64,000 bases of DNA from Shewanella marisflavi (lineage in GTDB: Bacteria > Pseudomonadota > Gammaproteobacteria > Enterobacterales > Shewanellaceae), in the NCBI RefSeq assembly GCF_023283925.1, contig NZ_JAKIKX010000001.1, positions 496,001-560,000 on the forward strand. The letters are read 5' to 3'. Below the pieces are notes generated by a model that searched no databases, was not told the DNA's origin, and saw nothing but the letters and a program-made list of their open reading frames with translations. Below are positions 34,001 through 42,727 of the stretch, piece by piece (position 1 is the first letter of the stretch; each line of letters opens with the position of its first letter). A program made the position numbers and the translations under genes.

Positions 34001-34841
34001 AACCATTGTTTTCAGAGACGTTATAGACCTTGTAGGCGTGTAACTCTGCACCTGGGGCGAGTTGGTGAACGATACTCGCCAGCTCGGTGCCTTGGCCTGT
34101 GGGGTAAACCCAGCCGTTATAGGACTCATAGCTTAAGTTTTGATCGATTGGGTTGGCGTCATTGCCAAAGTTCTCGCTAGAGAAATCCCAGCCGCCTTTT
34201 ACTACAGCTGTTGGAAATCCGCTGTACTCGATGGCGCCGTTTTCAAGGGCTTCTAGGTAGCTTCCCGCTGGTGGTGGCGTTTCAGGGTCGTTATCTTCGC
34301 CATAAACACCAGAGCCGCCAAAGACTGGCAAGGTATAGTCGATACCGGTAGAGATGATAGCAACGCTGGCCCCTTTACCTGCGGTTTCTTTGCCCATGTA
34401 GGGCGTCATCAGGCTGATCTCTTCTGCAGTCGAAGTATTCATTACCTGATGATTATTTGGATCCTGCTTGGCTGTCTGTAGCTGTTGACCGTAGAAGGTT
34501 TGGGCTATGGCATCTAACTTGCGGATCTCTGCCAGCGCGCTGTTTTGTACTTCCAGCGTGATGGTATTTGCCAGCAGATGAGTACTTCCCACGAAGCGAG
34601 CTTGTGGGTCGATGGTTTTAATTTGTGCTAGAAGTTCTGCTTGTTGCTTGAGTACCTGCTGAGTGTCCAGAATCTGCTGGCCAGAATCCTTCTCTGATTG
34701 CGCTAAAGAGAAAGTATAGGTTCCCTTGGACTGTGCCTGCTCGGCACCGAAAGCCACGATCGATTCTGTCTTGGCCTGAAGGGCCCCAGAGAGAATAGCG
34801 GTCGAGACGCATAATGCTAGGGTGCATTTGTTAAATTTCAT
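31095..34841 (-). CDS. Catalytically dead subtilase-like surface protein with GlyGly-CTERM tail
   Basis: 1248 residues with signal peptide (to ~23). Residues ~140-480 align with the S8 fold, but every catalytic position is changed: Asp to Ser164 (AIISTGIDY), His to Glu253 (GQGTELAS), Ser to Leu449 (SGALTSAAR), and the oxyanion Asn to Asp357 (THAGDL). The frame is intact and long, so it is a pseudoenzyme rather than a pseudogene. A cadherin-type repeat (LDYENNREFEIKV...DINDVAP, ~1090-1150), a second Ig-like module and a GlyGly-CTERM tail ending RRRTSR follow. It may bind substrate or chaperone the active protease encoded next to it. Confidence 0.88.
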   Translation of the reverse strand: MKFNKCTLALCVSTAILSGALQAKTESIVAFGAEQAQSKGTYTFSLAQSEKDSGQQILDTQQVLKQQAELLAQIKTIDPQARFVGSTHLLANTITLEVQNSALAEIRKLDAIAQTFYGQQLQTAKQDPNNHQVMNTSTAEEISLMTPYMGKETAGKGASVAIISTGIDYTLPVFGGSGVYGEDNDPETPPPAGSYLEALENGAIEYSGFPTAVVKGGWDFSSENFGNDANPIDQNLSYESYNGWVYPTGQGTELASIVHQLAPGAELHAYKVYNVSENNGWVSASAPSMAKIVAALEHALDPNQDGDTSDHLDIALIEAAGAGAFFDIDGNSSPSLIQMLIERVSAQGMTVVTHAGDLAKYSLFGDAEAKHRNWISSEGSSTSAITVGAVNYADDGETLVIPEWAPMGPVRGSQALKPEIVTLSDNQTVAKISNPDETAPRLGSRSGALTSAARIAAAAAVIKSEFPGFGPAEIKAILANTANVNAILESDGMTPAELYAMGHGMENLENAVASPIVAWETNSYQPYVQFGMHEVGQSKTLHKRITLRNISDTTQTYQIAYKMKGEKAAHEALSFNMPESVNIPANSSVILPITITVDGNKLPQWPLMSTGDHTDANLKATELNGYISLTSESKPEINLGWMLKARHSTSITKRPNAIEFPSYLGYNPDLGQTEWDHLEWGHELYPDNEYGSINYQGYVASFVNNSDSATTFQAYPLLLQNKTLPEHLQNLSGHMIKAVGGAIFDDAQCSVTGKKLNIAVSLFDRADTALPNYYERGPRLFTFDLFYEAMVKENGWDNSFEGAYIWDDAQRVAQPFVALNDKGQPTTYVIDYTIPYDYSNPTGRYKESSLPTHFANNGKNVVSQICLEDMFHHELDSVEDFDQNFGFHIETDRHTGRDQYEPLVQFNPIKGGSYTVEQSCYLDWFSGEEVCSDIVFDRSVHVGFAAMEEGKSAGELDYQQTFTAQPGEEIYIASVGTAEMGGIGPIEAPKGFMVVSLNDDFMQVGYNSYVDDDGSVIAKAQAGQHFSVEENAEVGTVVGKIELDSQGFFTYPSSERTPFELHITNTLVGTPFAINQETYELYVVNPDALDYENNREFEIKVTPKSGRDIGDTETLTVSVVDINDVAPQVNEDVAASLSVPELIFKSGSSANFTLDIAGLFNDLEGNSLSYEVEGTGFSALSISGTEITGQVENEGSHMLTIIASDGVHQVTHMLEVDASFEPESDGGSLSWMSLILGALALVRRRTSR

Positions 34842-34932
34842 GTCCTTTCCTTCTTGTTATATTTTTGCTGTCGAGTCAACGATTCATGACTGCAACAATT
34901 TAATAACGTGAAGGCTACGTAGGTACAATGAA

Positions 34933-34952
34933 GGGGAACTCGATTATTCCCC
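34933..34952. other. Hairpin upstream of pseudo-subtilase
   Basis: GGGGAA (34933-34938) / TTCCCC (34947-34952). On the plus strand it is followed by GATTTTTG; on the minus strand it lies in the pseudo-subtilase leader. Confidence 0.4.
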
Positions 34953-35033
34953 GATTTTTGGTCTATTGAGGTAATATTTTTATCTAAAAAACATCTATTC
35001 CGCTTTTAATCAATTAGATACGATATTGTATCT

Positions 35034-37124
35034 TTAGTTTGCAGTTAGGGAGTAACCATACACATCTGCCTCGTTAGCCAGTTTGAGGGTGACTAAATAG
35101 GAGTGGCCATCGGCCCGTGAGAGGCCAAAAAATTTTCTTACCGAGTCGGCCGGATATTGACGAACCACTTCCGGCGTATGGTGCTCACTATCAGGTTTGA
35201 TGCGCATGATGGTGTCGAACTCAGCGTCTCTGGCCAGAAAGTAGAGATAGCCTTGCTCATAATAAAAAGCGCCATAGTCATATTTTGCCAGCTTGTCGGT
35301 AAGCTGGTTCATTTGACCTGTGGTGCGGTCGAAATGCCAGATGCCATTCTGGTCAAACTGTGAAAGGTAGAGGGTATTACTGTCTTTTCCTTCAATCGCA
35401 TAGACCCCTTTCTGCTGGGTGATCTGCTCAAGCTCGCCGGAATTTACATTCAACTTATAGATACCGTTTCGCTTATCGGCAAAGCCCTTAAAATAGAGGT
35501 GTCGGCCATCTTGCGACCAGCTTAAATTCTCGGCTTCTAGTCCCTGGGTATCGATGGCACGATAGTTTTCCGATTCAATATTGCCGATATACAGAGTTCT
35601 CCCTGTATCAGTCATGATGTTGACTGCAAAGTCAGTGCTGACGGGGGAGATGGCGGGCACGCCCACATTGCCCAATGAGTGGGTGATATTCTTACTGCTG
35701 ACCTTGTTGTTTTTCCAGATGGACCAAAGCTTGGAGCGGTTCGAGAGAAACAATATGTCGTCACTGGCCTGTGAATATTTGCCGTACATATCCCTTGAGG
35801 AGGAGGAGATGCGGCGCAGCTGCTTGCCATCGGCATAGGCCTGTTGAGTGATGTACTCTTTCGAAATATGTTCTGTGATATATAGCAACTTGTTGTTATC
35901 GGACAGTGTGATGCTGCTGGGCAGTCCTGATTGGGGTATCGGTGAAAGTTGGCTGCCATCGGGGCGAATGCGTGAGATGATTGCCGCTGCGCCGTCGATG
36001 TTGTTGACGTAAAAGAGCTCTTCTCGTGCCGAATAGTCGAAATCTACTATGCTACCGCTGTCTTGAATCAGTTGTTGCAGCTGGCCATCTTGATCTTGTA
36101 GCACCAGGTTCAACAGATTAGAGGCCGCTCGTTCACGAATAAAAGCCAGCTGAGTGTCTTGTTTGAGCCATTTGGGGGCGTAATCGATCTCATTTTTATT
36201 GGGAAAGCTGATCTGTTGGCTCTGCTTTGTGGTTAGTGAATAGGCGATAAGTGCGACTCTGTCATCCATTTTTTTAGCATAGATCAAACGGTTATCGTCG
36301 ACGCCTGACCAAGATACGATGCGCTTATAGGGGATATAAAAACAATCAGAAGCCACTAAGGCATCGGTATTGTCGAGCAGATTTCTTATTCTGACCTGGC
36401 ATTCACCACTGTGGTCGACTCTAACGTAGGCTAGCTTTTTATCGGACAGGGACCAGGCTGGTGAGGCTTCTTCATTGTTTTCAAAGGAGATCAGCGTGAG
36501 CGGCGCATCGGCCTGATTGAGTTCTTTGATGTAGATCTTACCGCTGAGTGAGTTGTCTCGCCATTGCATGGCCAGACGCTGGCCATCGTGGGATACCGCG
36601 ATATGCTCTTCTACGCCGCCATAGTTAGTGACTTTTATTTTAGTTGGCGCCATGACGACCTGGGCTGTGCTGGCTTCATCGAGCACAGGTGGAGTGCTGG
36701 GGCTAAACCATGAATAACCAAGCCAGGTCAGTAGCGTAAATGCAGCCGAAGCGGCCAGAATATTTATGTAGGGCTTGCGTGGAGTCGGCGTTTGTTCAGC
36801 AGATAATGACTGTACAGGTAGCGTTAGCTGATAGCCGAGCTTTGGCAAGGTGTTAAACACCTCCTCTTCGATTCCCAGCTCTTTGAAGGCTTTCCTCAGC
36901 ACCCAGATCCCATTGGTAAACCCCTTCTTGCCAACCCCCTCATTGCCAAGCCAGATGGTCTCAACAGCTTGTTGACGAGACACAATATTGTCTGGGCTGT
37001 TAATAAACAGCATCAGGAGTTCAAAGACTTTAGAAGAGAGTTTTATGCTGCTTTGTGCGTGTTTTAATGACATTAACTTGCAGTCTAATTCGCATCCGCC
37101 AATTTGGTAGTTAAGGTTTGTCAT
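35034..37124 (-). CDS. ToxR/CadC-like transmembrane regulator with periplasmic TolB-type propeller
   Basis: 696 residues. Residues ~5-105 form a Trans_reg_C winged helix (VFELLMLFINSPDNIVSRQQ, then FTNGIWVLRKAF), a single membrane helix lies at ~122-142, and ~165-690 is periplasmic with repeated WD/PD40-like blades (EASPAWSLSDKKLAYVR, NLSWSQDGRHLYFKG). Such proteins bind DNA in the cytoplasm while sensing something outside the membrane. It is upstream of, and co-directional with, the subtilase pair across a 192-bp gap, making those genes the likely targets. Signal unknown. A 6-bp inverted repeat (35016-35033) abuts its stop. Confidence 0.87.
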   Translation of the reverse strand: MTNLNYQIGGCELDCKLMSLKHAQSSIKLSSKVFELLMLFINSPDNIVSRQQAVETIWLGNEGVGKKGFTNGIWVLRKAFKELGIEEEVFNTLPKLGYQLTLPVQSLSAEQTPTPRKPYINILAASAAFTLLTWLGYSWFSPSTPPVLDEASTAQVVMAPTKIKVTNYGGVEEHIAVSHDGQRLAMQWRDNSLSGKIYIKELNQADAPLTLISFENNEEASPAWSLSDKKLAYVRVDHSGECQVRIRNLLDNTDALVASDCFYIPYKRIVSWSGVDDNRLIYAKKMDDRVALIAYSLTTKQSQQISFPNKNEIDYAPKWLKQDTQLAFIRERAASNLLNLVLQDQDGQLQQLIQDSGSIVDFDYSAREELFYVNNIDGAAAIISRIRPDGSQLSPIPQSGLPSSITLSDNNKLLYITEHISKEYITQQAYADGKQLRRISSSSRDMYGKYSQASDDILFLSNRSKLWSIWKNNKVSSKNITHSLGNVGVPAISPVSTDFAVNIMTDTGRTLYIGNIESENYRAIDTQGLEAENLSWSQDGRHLYFKGFADKRNGIYKLNVNSGELEQITQQKGVYAIEGKDSNTLYLSQFDQNGIWHFDRTTGQMNQLTDKLAKYDYGAFYYEQGYLYFLARDAEFDTIMRIKPDSEHHTPEVVRQYPADSVRKFFGLSRADGHSYLVTLKLANEADVYGYSLTAN

Positions 37125-37338
37125 TAAAATGGGTCCACTTTCTGTTGTTTTTGTTATTAGGCCTATGATAGGAGCAGAGTCGACCAGGACTCAATAGCCA
37201 GTGAATATTTATTGATGCTGCCTTTACTAATATACTGTTTTTAAGTGGTTTTAAAAGGTTACAATTTGCTACAAAGTGGTAGTTATGCCTAAATGCCATG
37301 ATCTTATTAGCCTGATCTACACTAAATGAGAAGATTTC

Positions 37339-37354
37339 GACGGTTTAAACCGTC
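37339..37354. promoter_or_regulatory. Perfect 16-bp palindrome, likely operator
   Basis: GACGGTTTAAACCGTC is fully self-complementary and ends 5 bases before the SD GGAGGA of the next gene, so a bound repressor would block transcription or start. The regulator is unknown. Confidence 0.6.
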
Positions 37355-37370
37355 AACCGGAGGAATAGTG

Positions 37371-37751
37371 ATGGATAGGCGGTATCTTATTACGGCATTT
37401 GTTTATGCCTTGCTCGGGCTCGCCTTAGGGCTTTATATGGCGGCCTCTCATAATCATGGTCAGCTGGTGACCCATGCTCATATCATGATGATAGGTTTTC
37501 TAATCTCTTTTAGCTATGCACTTTGTTATCGCTTGTGGCTTAAGGCTGCACAAGGAAAGCTGATGACGGTGCAGTTTATCTTGCATCAAGCGGGGACCAT
37601 TGGGGTGGCAATTGGCCTGTTTCTCCTCTACGGTGAGTTTGTTGCCTTGGAGGTGGTGGACCCTTTTTTGGCTCTCGCCTCCTTTAGCGTGTTTGCTGGC
37701 GTCTTGCTGATGATGATCCAGCTGATTAAGACCAAAGCGCCTGCTGCTTGA
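37371..37751 (+). CDS. Small four-helix membrane protein resembling a haem-copper oxidase fragment
   Basis: 126 residues from ATG 37371, six bases after GGAGGA (37359-37364). Four membrane helices. The conserved HNHGQLVTHAHIMMIGFLISF segment has His spacing like the first helices of CcoN/NnrS proteins, suggesting haem or metal binding, but the full oxidase is absent. It is full-length, not a broken oxidase gene, since it has its own ribosome site and terminator. Function unknown; a respiratory or nitric-oxide link is a guess. Confidence 0.7.
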   Translation: MDRRYLITAFVYALLGLALGLYMAASHNHGQLVTHAHIMMIGFLISFSYALCYRLWLKAAQGKLMTVQFILHQAGTIGVAIGLFLLYGEFVALEVVDPFLALASFSVFAGVLLMMIQLIKTKAPAA

Positions 37752-37760
37752 GACAATAAA

Positions 37761-37788
37761 AAAAGGTGAAGCACTGCTTCACCTTTTT
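37761..37788. terminator. Bidirectional terminator between small membrane protein and pepA
   Basis: AAAAGGTGAAGC (37761-37772), loop ACT, GCTTCACCTTTT (37776-37787); A and T runs serve both strands. Confidence 0.92.
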
Positions 37789-37827
37789 ATTTCGCTAAAT
37801 TGCATCGCCAGTGGCTATTACCTGCGA

Positions 37828-39336
37828 CTATTCGCCTTGTTCAACGCCTGCGCGATTGATCAAGAACTGGGTTAATAATGGTACAGGACGACCAGTAGAA
37901 CCCTTGTTAGCACCGCTGTTCCAGGCTGTACCGGCAACGTCCAGATGCGCCCAGTTATACTTCTTGGCAAAACGCGACAGGAAGCAGGCCGCCGTGATAG
38001 AACCGGCTGGACGACCACCCAGGTTGGTCATGTCGGCAAATGGGCTTTCCAGGTGCTCTTGGTACTCATCCCACAGTGGCATGCGCCATGCGCGGTCACC
38101 ACTTTGCTCGCCCGCATTGAGTAGCTCGTGGGCCAGTGGGTTGTGAGAAGAGAAGAGGCCTGAGGCGTGTTTGCCTAGGGCGATCACACAGGCACCGGTG
38201 AGGGTTGCCGTGTCGACGACCAGCTCAGGATCGAAGCGCTCGACATAAGTCAGTACGTCACACAATACCAGGCGACCTTCGGCGTCGGTGTTAAGCACCT
38301 CAACGGTCTGGCCAGACATAGTGGTGAGAATATCACCTGGGCGATAAGCGTTGCTCGATGGCATGTTTTCACAGCCTGCCAGCACACCAACCACATTGAT
38401 GGGCAGTTTCAGCTTACACAGCGCCAGCATGGTACCAATGACACCTGCAGCGCCGCCCATGTCGTATTTCATCTCATCCATGGCTTCGCCAGGTTTCAGT
38501 GAGATACCACCCGAGTCAAAGGTTAGTCCCTTGCCCACCAGTACAATAGGCTTCTCTGTGCTGTCCACCGCGCCTTTATATTCCATAACCGTCATCACTG
38601 ATTCGTTATGGCTGCCGCGACCCACGGCCAGGTAGGCATTCATGCCCAGCTTCGCCATCTGCTCTTCGCCAATCGTGCTGACGGTGAGATTTTCGTGGTT
38701 TTCGGCGATTTGACGCGCCTGTGAGGCCAAGTAGGCTGGATTACAGATATTAGGTGGCATATTAGCCACGTCACGGCATAGGTGAGTCCCGCTCGATACG
38801 GCCATGCCATGTTCGATTGCACGCTCGCCAACCGTGAGTTCGCGGCGGGTCGGTACATTAAATACCAGTTTGCGCAGCGGACGACGAGTCTCGCCTTTGC
38901 GTGTCTTAAGTGCGTCGAAACTGTAGAGACTATTTTGTGTAGACTCAACGGCTTCGCGAACTTTCCAATAGGTATCACGGCCTTTAACGTGCAGTTCGGT
39001 CAGGAAGCAAACGGCTTCCATTGAACCTGTTTCGTTTAAGGTGTTGATGGTCTTAGTGATAATTTGCTTGTACTGGCGTTCGTCTAGTTCTCGTTCTTTG
39101 CCACAACCTACAAGAAGGACGCGTTCACTTAACACGTTAGGCACATGATGCAATAGTAGCATCTGACCCGGTTTACCCTCTAAATCGCCGCGACGCAGCA
39201 AGTTGCTAATGTAGCCTTCACTGATTTTATCCAGTTGCTCAGCAATACCTGAGAGGCGTCTAGGTTCATAGACACCAACGACTATACAGGCGGAACGTTG
39301 TTTTTCCGGGCTGCCGCTCTTAACGCTAAACTCCAT
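37828..39336 (-). CDS. pepA: Leucyl aminopeptidase PepA (M17)
   Basis: 502 residues, full family length. The N-terminal macro-like domain is followed by the catalytic domain with the two-zinc motifs [16 protein letters not shown] (~265-280), [10 protein letters not shown] and the signature NTDAEGRL (~350). It hydrolyses N-terminal Leu and similar residues in the cytoplasm as a hexamer; in E. coli it also binds DNA. It is divergent from lptF across 221 bp, the conserved gammaproteobacterial arrangement. Confidence 0.97.
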   Translation of the reverse strand: MEFSVKSGSPEKQRSACIVVGVYEPRRLSGIAEQLDKISEGYISNLLRRGDLEGKPGQMLLLHHVPNVLSERVLLVGCGKERELDERQYKQIITKTINTLNETGSMEAVCFLTELHVKGRDTYWKVREAVESTQNSLYSFDALKTRKGETRRPLRKLVFNVPTRRELTVGERAIEHGMAVSSGTHLCRDVANMPPNICNPAYLASQARQIAENHENLTVSTIGEEQMAKLGMNAYLAVGRGSHNESVMTVMEYKGAVDSTEKPIVLVGKGLTFDSGGISLKPGEAMDEMKYDMGGAAGVIGTMLALCKLKLPINVVGVLAGCENMPSSNAYRPGDILTTMSGQTVEVLNTDAEGRLVLCDVLTYVERFDPELVVDTATLTGACVIALGKHASGLFSSHNPLAHELLNAGEQSGDRAWRMPLWDEYQEHLESPFADMTNLGGRPAGSITAACFLSRFAKKYNWAHLDVAGTAWNSGANKGSTGRPVPLLTQFLINRAGVEQGE

Positions 39337-39557
39337 GAGCTCTCCTAGATTCTTAAAGACAAATATTATTATTTATTAGATAATGTCTGCTTGTGTCCAA
39401 AACGGACCTAAAATTGGTACACCAAATGTTAGTTTTTCAGGTGTTTTTCTGCCATTTTTAGTTAAAGGCTGGTCACAAAACTACCAAAAGTAGACAGTCT
39501 ACATGAAAAGTGGGCTGATACCAGCATAAATATAAGTTTAGGGACTGGATCCTGCCT

Positions 39558-40670
39558 GTGATTGTATTTAGATACTTGATTCGTGAAGTTTTAAAAGCGC
39601 AGATGGCGGTGCTTTTAGTACTGTTAGCTATTTTTATTAGCCAACATTTTGTTCGTGTACTCGCAGATGCGTCCGAAGGCGAGTTTCCCGCCTCTCTAGT
39701 GATGACTCTCTTAGGTCTCAACCTTCCCTACCTCGCGGTACTCGTGGTGCCATTAAGCCTATTTTTAGGGATTTTGGTGGCCCATGGTCGTATGTATGCC
39801 GAGAGTGAGATGGTGGTTTTTCACGGCGTCGGGATCAGTGAGTGGTATGTCACCCGCGTCACCCTGTTACTGGCCATCGCCAATATGCTGTTTACCGGCT
39901 TTTTATCCATCTATGTGACGCCTTGGGCCGAAGAGACCCAAAACCGAGTGTTGGAAAATGCACAGTCGGAGGCTGGCCTTGCGGCCTTGACCCAAGGGCG
40001 TTTTCAAACCAGTCCTAATGGCCGGGCGGTACTGTTTGTCGAACGTATCGGTCGGGATAATCAGCTCGATAAGGTGTTTGTGGCTCAGCTGCCAGATCCT
40101 GAAGACGTTGCGAGCCAGTCCAATATCGTGGTGGCTCAAGGGGGCAGCGTTGTTGAAAATGAAAGCGGCGAGCAGCGTCTTAAGCTCAATGACGGTATTC
40201 AATATCAGAGCAAGGGTAATCAACTCGACTATCAAGTGGTGCAGTTTGCTGGCTACGAGATGCAGATCAAAGAACAGGAAGTGGATCAGCGTCGCCGTAA
40301 ACTATCGGCCCTACCTATCGATCAACTGCTGGACACTGAGGGCCCTGAGGCCGTGGCCGAGTTCCACTGGCGTCTGGCAATCCCACTGGCAATCCCCTTT
40401 ATGACATTGATCGCCGTGCCTATGGCTAGGGTGAATGTCAGGCAGGGCAAGTTTGCCAAGATGTTCCCGGCGATTTTACTTTACCTTGGCTATTTCGGTT
40501 TGATGATTGCAGGGCGTAAGGCGCTCGAAGATGAGGTGGTACCAGCATATTTGGGGATGTGGTGGATCCACGCCTCGGCCCTGGTTATGGGGATATTATT
40601 GCTGAGTAAGGAGCGTCCTACTGGGGCCAAGCTTTCTGGCTTGATTAAGCGTAAGAAGGTGAAGGCATGA
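39558..40670 (+). CDS. lptF: LPS export ABC transporter permease LptF
   Basis: 370 residues with six membrane helices and a periplasmic beta-jellyroll between helices 3 and 4 (~residues 125-260). The N-terminus (FRYLIREVLKAQ, then VPLSLFLGILVAHGRMYAESE) matches LptF. Start is the GTG at 39558; a weak SD (GGACTGGA) lies upstream. With LptG and LptB it extracts LPS from the inner membrane and pushes it along the Lpt bridge. It overlaps lptG by four bases. Confidence 0.96.
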   Translation: MIVFRYLIREVLKAQMAVLLVLLAIFISQHFVRVLADASEGEFPASLVMTLLGLNLPYLAVLVVPLSLFLGILVAHGRMYAESEMVVFHGVGISEWYVTRVTLLLAIANMLFTGFLSIYVTPWAEETQNRVLENAQSEAGLAALTQGRFQTSPNGRAVLFVERIGRDNQLDKVFVAQLPDPEDVASQSNIVVAQGGSVVENESGEQRLKLNDGIQYQSKGNQLDYQVVQFAGYEMQIKEQEVDQRRRKLSALPIDQLLDTEGPEAVAEFHWRLAIPLAIPFMTLIAVPMARVNVRQGKFAKMFPAILLYLGYFGLMIAGRKALEDEVVPAYLGMWWIHASALVMGILLLSKERPTGAKLSGLIKRKKVKA

Positions 40671-41725
40671 AGATATTAGATTTATACATAGCTCGTGTTT
40701 TGGTAAGCACCTCTGCCCTGTGTCTGTTGGTGTTGACAGGCTTGTCAGGCATCATCAAGTGGGTGGATCAGCTGCGCCTTGTGGGGCGGGGCACCTACAC
40801 CATGGTTGATGCCGCTATTTATGTACTGTTTCTGATCCCTCGTGACATTGAGATGTTCTTTCCCATGGCGGTGCTCTTAGGGGCTTTGATCGGCATGGGC
40901 ATGCTGGCGTCGAACTCTGAGCTGGTGGTGATGCAATCATCAGGCTTGTCCCGTTTTCAGATCACCCTGTCTGCGATGAAAACCGCGGTGCCCTTGATGA
41001 TTTTGGTGATGGCTTTAGGCGAGTGGGGAGCCCCCGTTGCCGAGCGTCACGGTAAGGAGTTACAGGCGGTTAAGCTCTCAGGCGGTAGCCTATTTAAGTC
41101 GAGTCGTGGTATCTGGGCCAGAGATGGCGATCTGTTTGTAAAAATCGGTGAGATTGAAAACATCAATACCCTGCATAATGTCGTGCTGTATGAGTTTGAC
41201 GATAACCTCAACCTGGTGGGTACCATTGAAGCGAGACGTGGTGTTTACTCGAGTGATCATTGGCGACTGCTGGATGTGCGCCAGACCAATATCTCTGCTG
41301 AAAAGGTGAGCCAGACGGACCTGACACTGTTCCGCTGGGAGTCGACCCTGACGCCCGATAAGCTCAGTGTGGTCTCGGTGAAACCTGAGGCGTTATCGAT
41401 TCAGGGATTGGTGGATTATCTTGAGTATCTGCGGGTAAACAATCAGGATTCAGGCCGTTATGAACTGGCGCTGTGGCGAAAGATCATGCAGCCGATAACG
41501 GTTGCGGTCATGATGCTGGTGGCGCTGTCATTTGTGTTTGGCCCATTGCGCACTGTCACCATGGGTGCACGTGTGCTATTAGGGGTGATGGCAGGTTTTA
41601 GCTTCTATATCTGCAATGAGATCTTTGGCCCTATGACGCTAGTGTACGGCTTGCCAGCTATATTGGGGGCCGTGATGCCGCCTATCATCTTTAGCGGCGT
41701 AGCGATTTACTATATTCGAAAATAG
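40667..41725 (+). CDS. lptG: LPS export ABC transporter permease LptG
   Basis: 352 residues, six helices with a jellyroll domain, ATGA overlap with lptF. LDLYIARVLVSTS at the N-terminus and FFPMAVLLGALIGMGMLASNSELVVMQSSG contain the coupling-helix region that contacts LptB. It forms the heterodimeric gate with LptF for LPS extraction. A terminator follows directly, so the operon is lptFG only. Confidence 0.97.
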   Translation: MKILDLYIARVLVSTSALCLLVLTGLSGIIKWVDQLRLVGRGTYTMVDAAIYVLFLIPRDIEMFFPMAVLLGALIGMGMLASNSELVVMQSSGLSRFQITLSAMKTAVPLMILVMALGEWGAPVAERHGKELQAVKLSGGSLFKSSRGIWARDGDLFVKIGEIENINTLHNVVLYEFDDNLNLVGTIEARRGVYSSDHWRLLDVRQTNISAEKVSQTDLTLFRWESTLTPDKLSVVSVKPEALSIQGLVDYLEYLRVNNQDSGRYELALWRKIMQPITVAVMMLVALSFVFGPLRTVTMGARVLLGVMAGFSFYICNEIFGPMTLVYGLPAILGAVMPPIIFSGVAIYYIRK

Positions 41726-41762
41726 CGCAGGCTGATTAAATCCTGATGCTAAGCAGACTAAC

Positions 41763-41790
41763 AAAAAAGGACCCTAGAGGTCCTTTTTTA
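41763..41790. terminator. Rho-independent terminator after lptG
   Basis: AAAAAAGGACC (41763-41773), loop CTAGA, GGTCCTTTTTT (41779-41789); symmetrical runs could also stop minus-strand transcripts from the RDD gene. Confidence 0.93.
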
Positions 41791-41872
41791 ATGGCAGGTT
41801 AATGCGGCCAAAGTTGCGGTGAGCCGGTATCTGTCAAAATGAGCCGCTTATACAGCTATCACAAATCAACCA

Positions 41873-42382
41873 TTAAACGCCGTGCCAGTTACGCATCTGA
41901 TTGGCTTCTTTGGACAACACCACCACCTCTGAGCGGGTCATCATATCTTGCAGCGCCAGCTTGTCGCCGTTGATTAAGATCCATAAATTACCTATCCCCA
42001 GCAGAGACCAGACCAGGCGAGCGCCGGCTGTGATCATGCTCAGGCACTGGCCGTTAGGATGTTGGATCTTGAGGCGCCAGGCGCGCATGCCCAAGGTTTG
42101 GCCACCACGACTCCAAAACAGTACATAGAAGAAACCGACACACAAGGCGATCCACAGTTGGTACAACCCTTTGTAAAGCGGTGTCGCGTTGAGCAGATCT
42201 GAAACATGCTCGAATCCCTGCATTGAGATCAAGCCACTGCTGGTGAGGGCAATAAAGACGCCAAAGCCGATGGCACCGGCCACCATATAGACGGCAACGG
42301 CCAGTAGGAGATCGTATACTATTGCGCCCATACGGCGAAAGAAACCGGCTCTGGGAAAATTGGCATGTTCAATATTAGACAT
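41873..42382 (-). CDS. RDD-family membrane protein
   Basis: 169 residues. N-terminal FFRRMGAIVYDLLLAVAVY contains the family Arg-Asp pattern, followed by three membrane helices and the LGMRAWRLKI motif. Members are small membrane proteins, some of them Na+/H+ antiporters, most uncharacterised. It lies last in a likely three-gene minus-strand set with the next two genes. Confidence 0.85.
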   Translation of the reverse strand: MSNIEHANFPRAGFFRRMGAIVYDLLLAVAVYMVAGAIGFGVFIALTSSGLISMQGFEHVSDLLNATPLYKGLYQLWIALCVGFFYVLFWSRGGQTLGMRAWRLKIQHPNGQCLSMITAGARLVWSLLGIGNLWILINGDKLALQDMMTRSEVVVLSKEANQMRNWHGV

Positions 42383-42435
42383 CTTGGGCCTACATCATCT
42401 GGTTAAAGGCATAAATGGGGGCTATTCTAGCTAAG

Positions 42436-42687
42436 TTAGTCTTGGCTTTCATCTCGGATAAAGTGGATATCGCTAAAGCCGAAGCGGGCAAACTCCTTCT
42501 GACGATAGTCTTTCACCGCCTGAGAGCCTTTGGATGTCATGGCGACCTGAGCCTCCATGGCGAGATAACGAGTCAAATCTATCCCTTCTGCGGCGGCGAC
42601 TGCCTCATAGATATCGTGGTACTTGTCGTAAACGAAGTTGATCTCTTTGTACTGATTTTTAAAGGTATAACCGACTCTACGGGCCAT
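42436..42687 (-). CDS. Small conserved hypothetical protein
   Basis: 83 residues, soluble, rich in aromatic and charged residues (FKNQYKEINFVYDKYHDIYEAV). AAGAGAA lies before the ATG. No family is recognised. Normal core-like codon use and tight spacing to both neighbours (40-55 bp) argue that it is real. A helical, possibly DNA- or protein-binding fold is a guess. Confidence 0.68.
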   Translation of the reverse strand: MARRVGYTFKNQYKEINFVYDKYHDIYEAVAAAEGIDLTRYLAMEAQVAMTSKGSQAVKDYRQKEFARFGFSDIHFIRDESQD

Positions 42688-42727
42688 AATATTCTCTTAC
42701 TGATAAATTGAAGCGCAGCGGACAATG

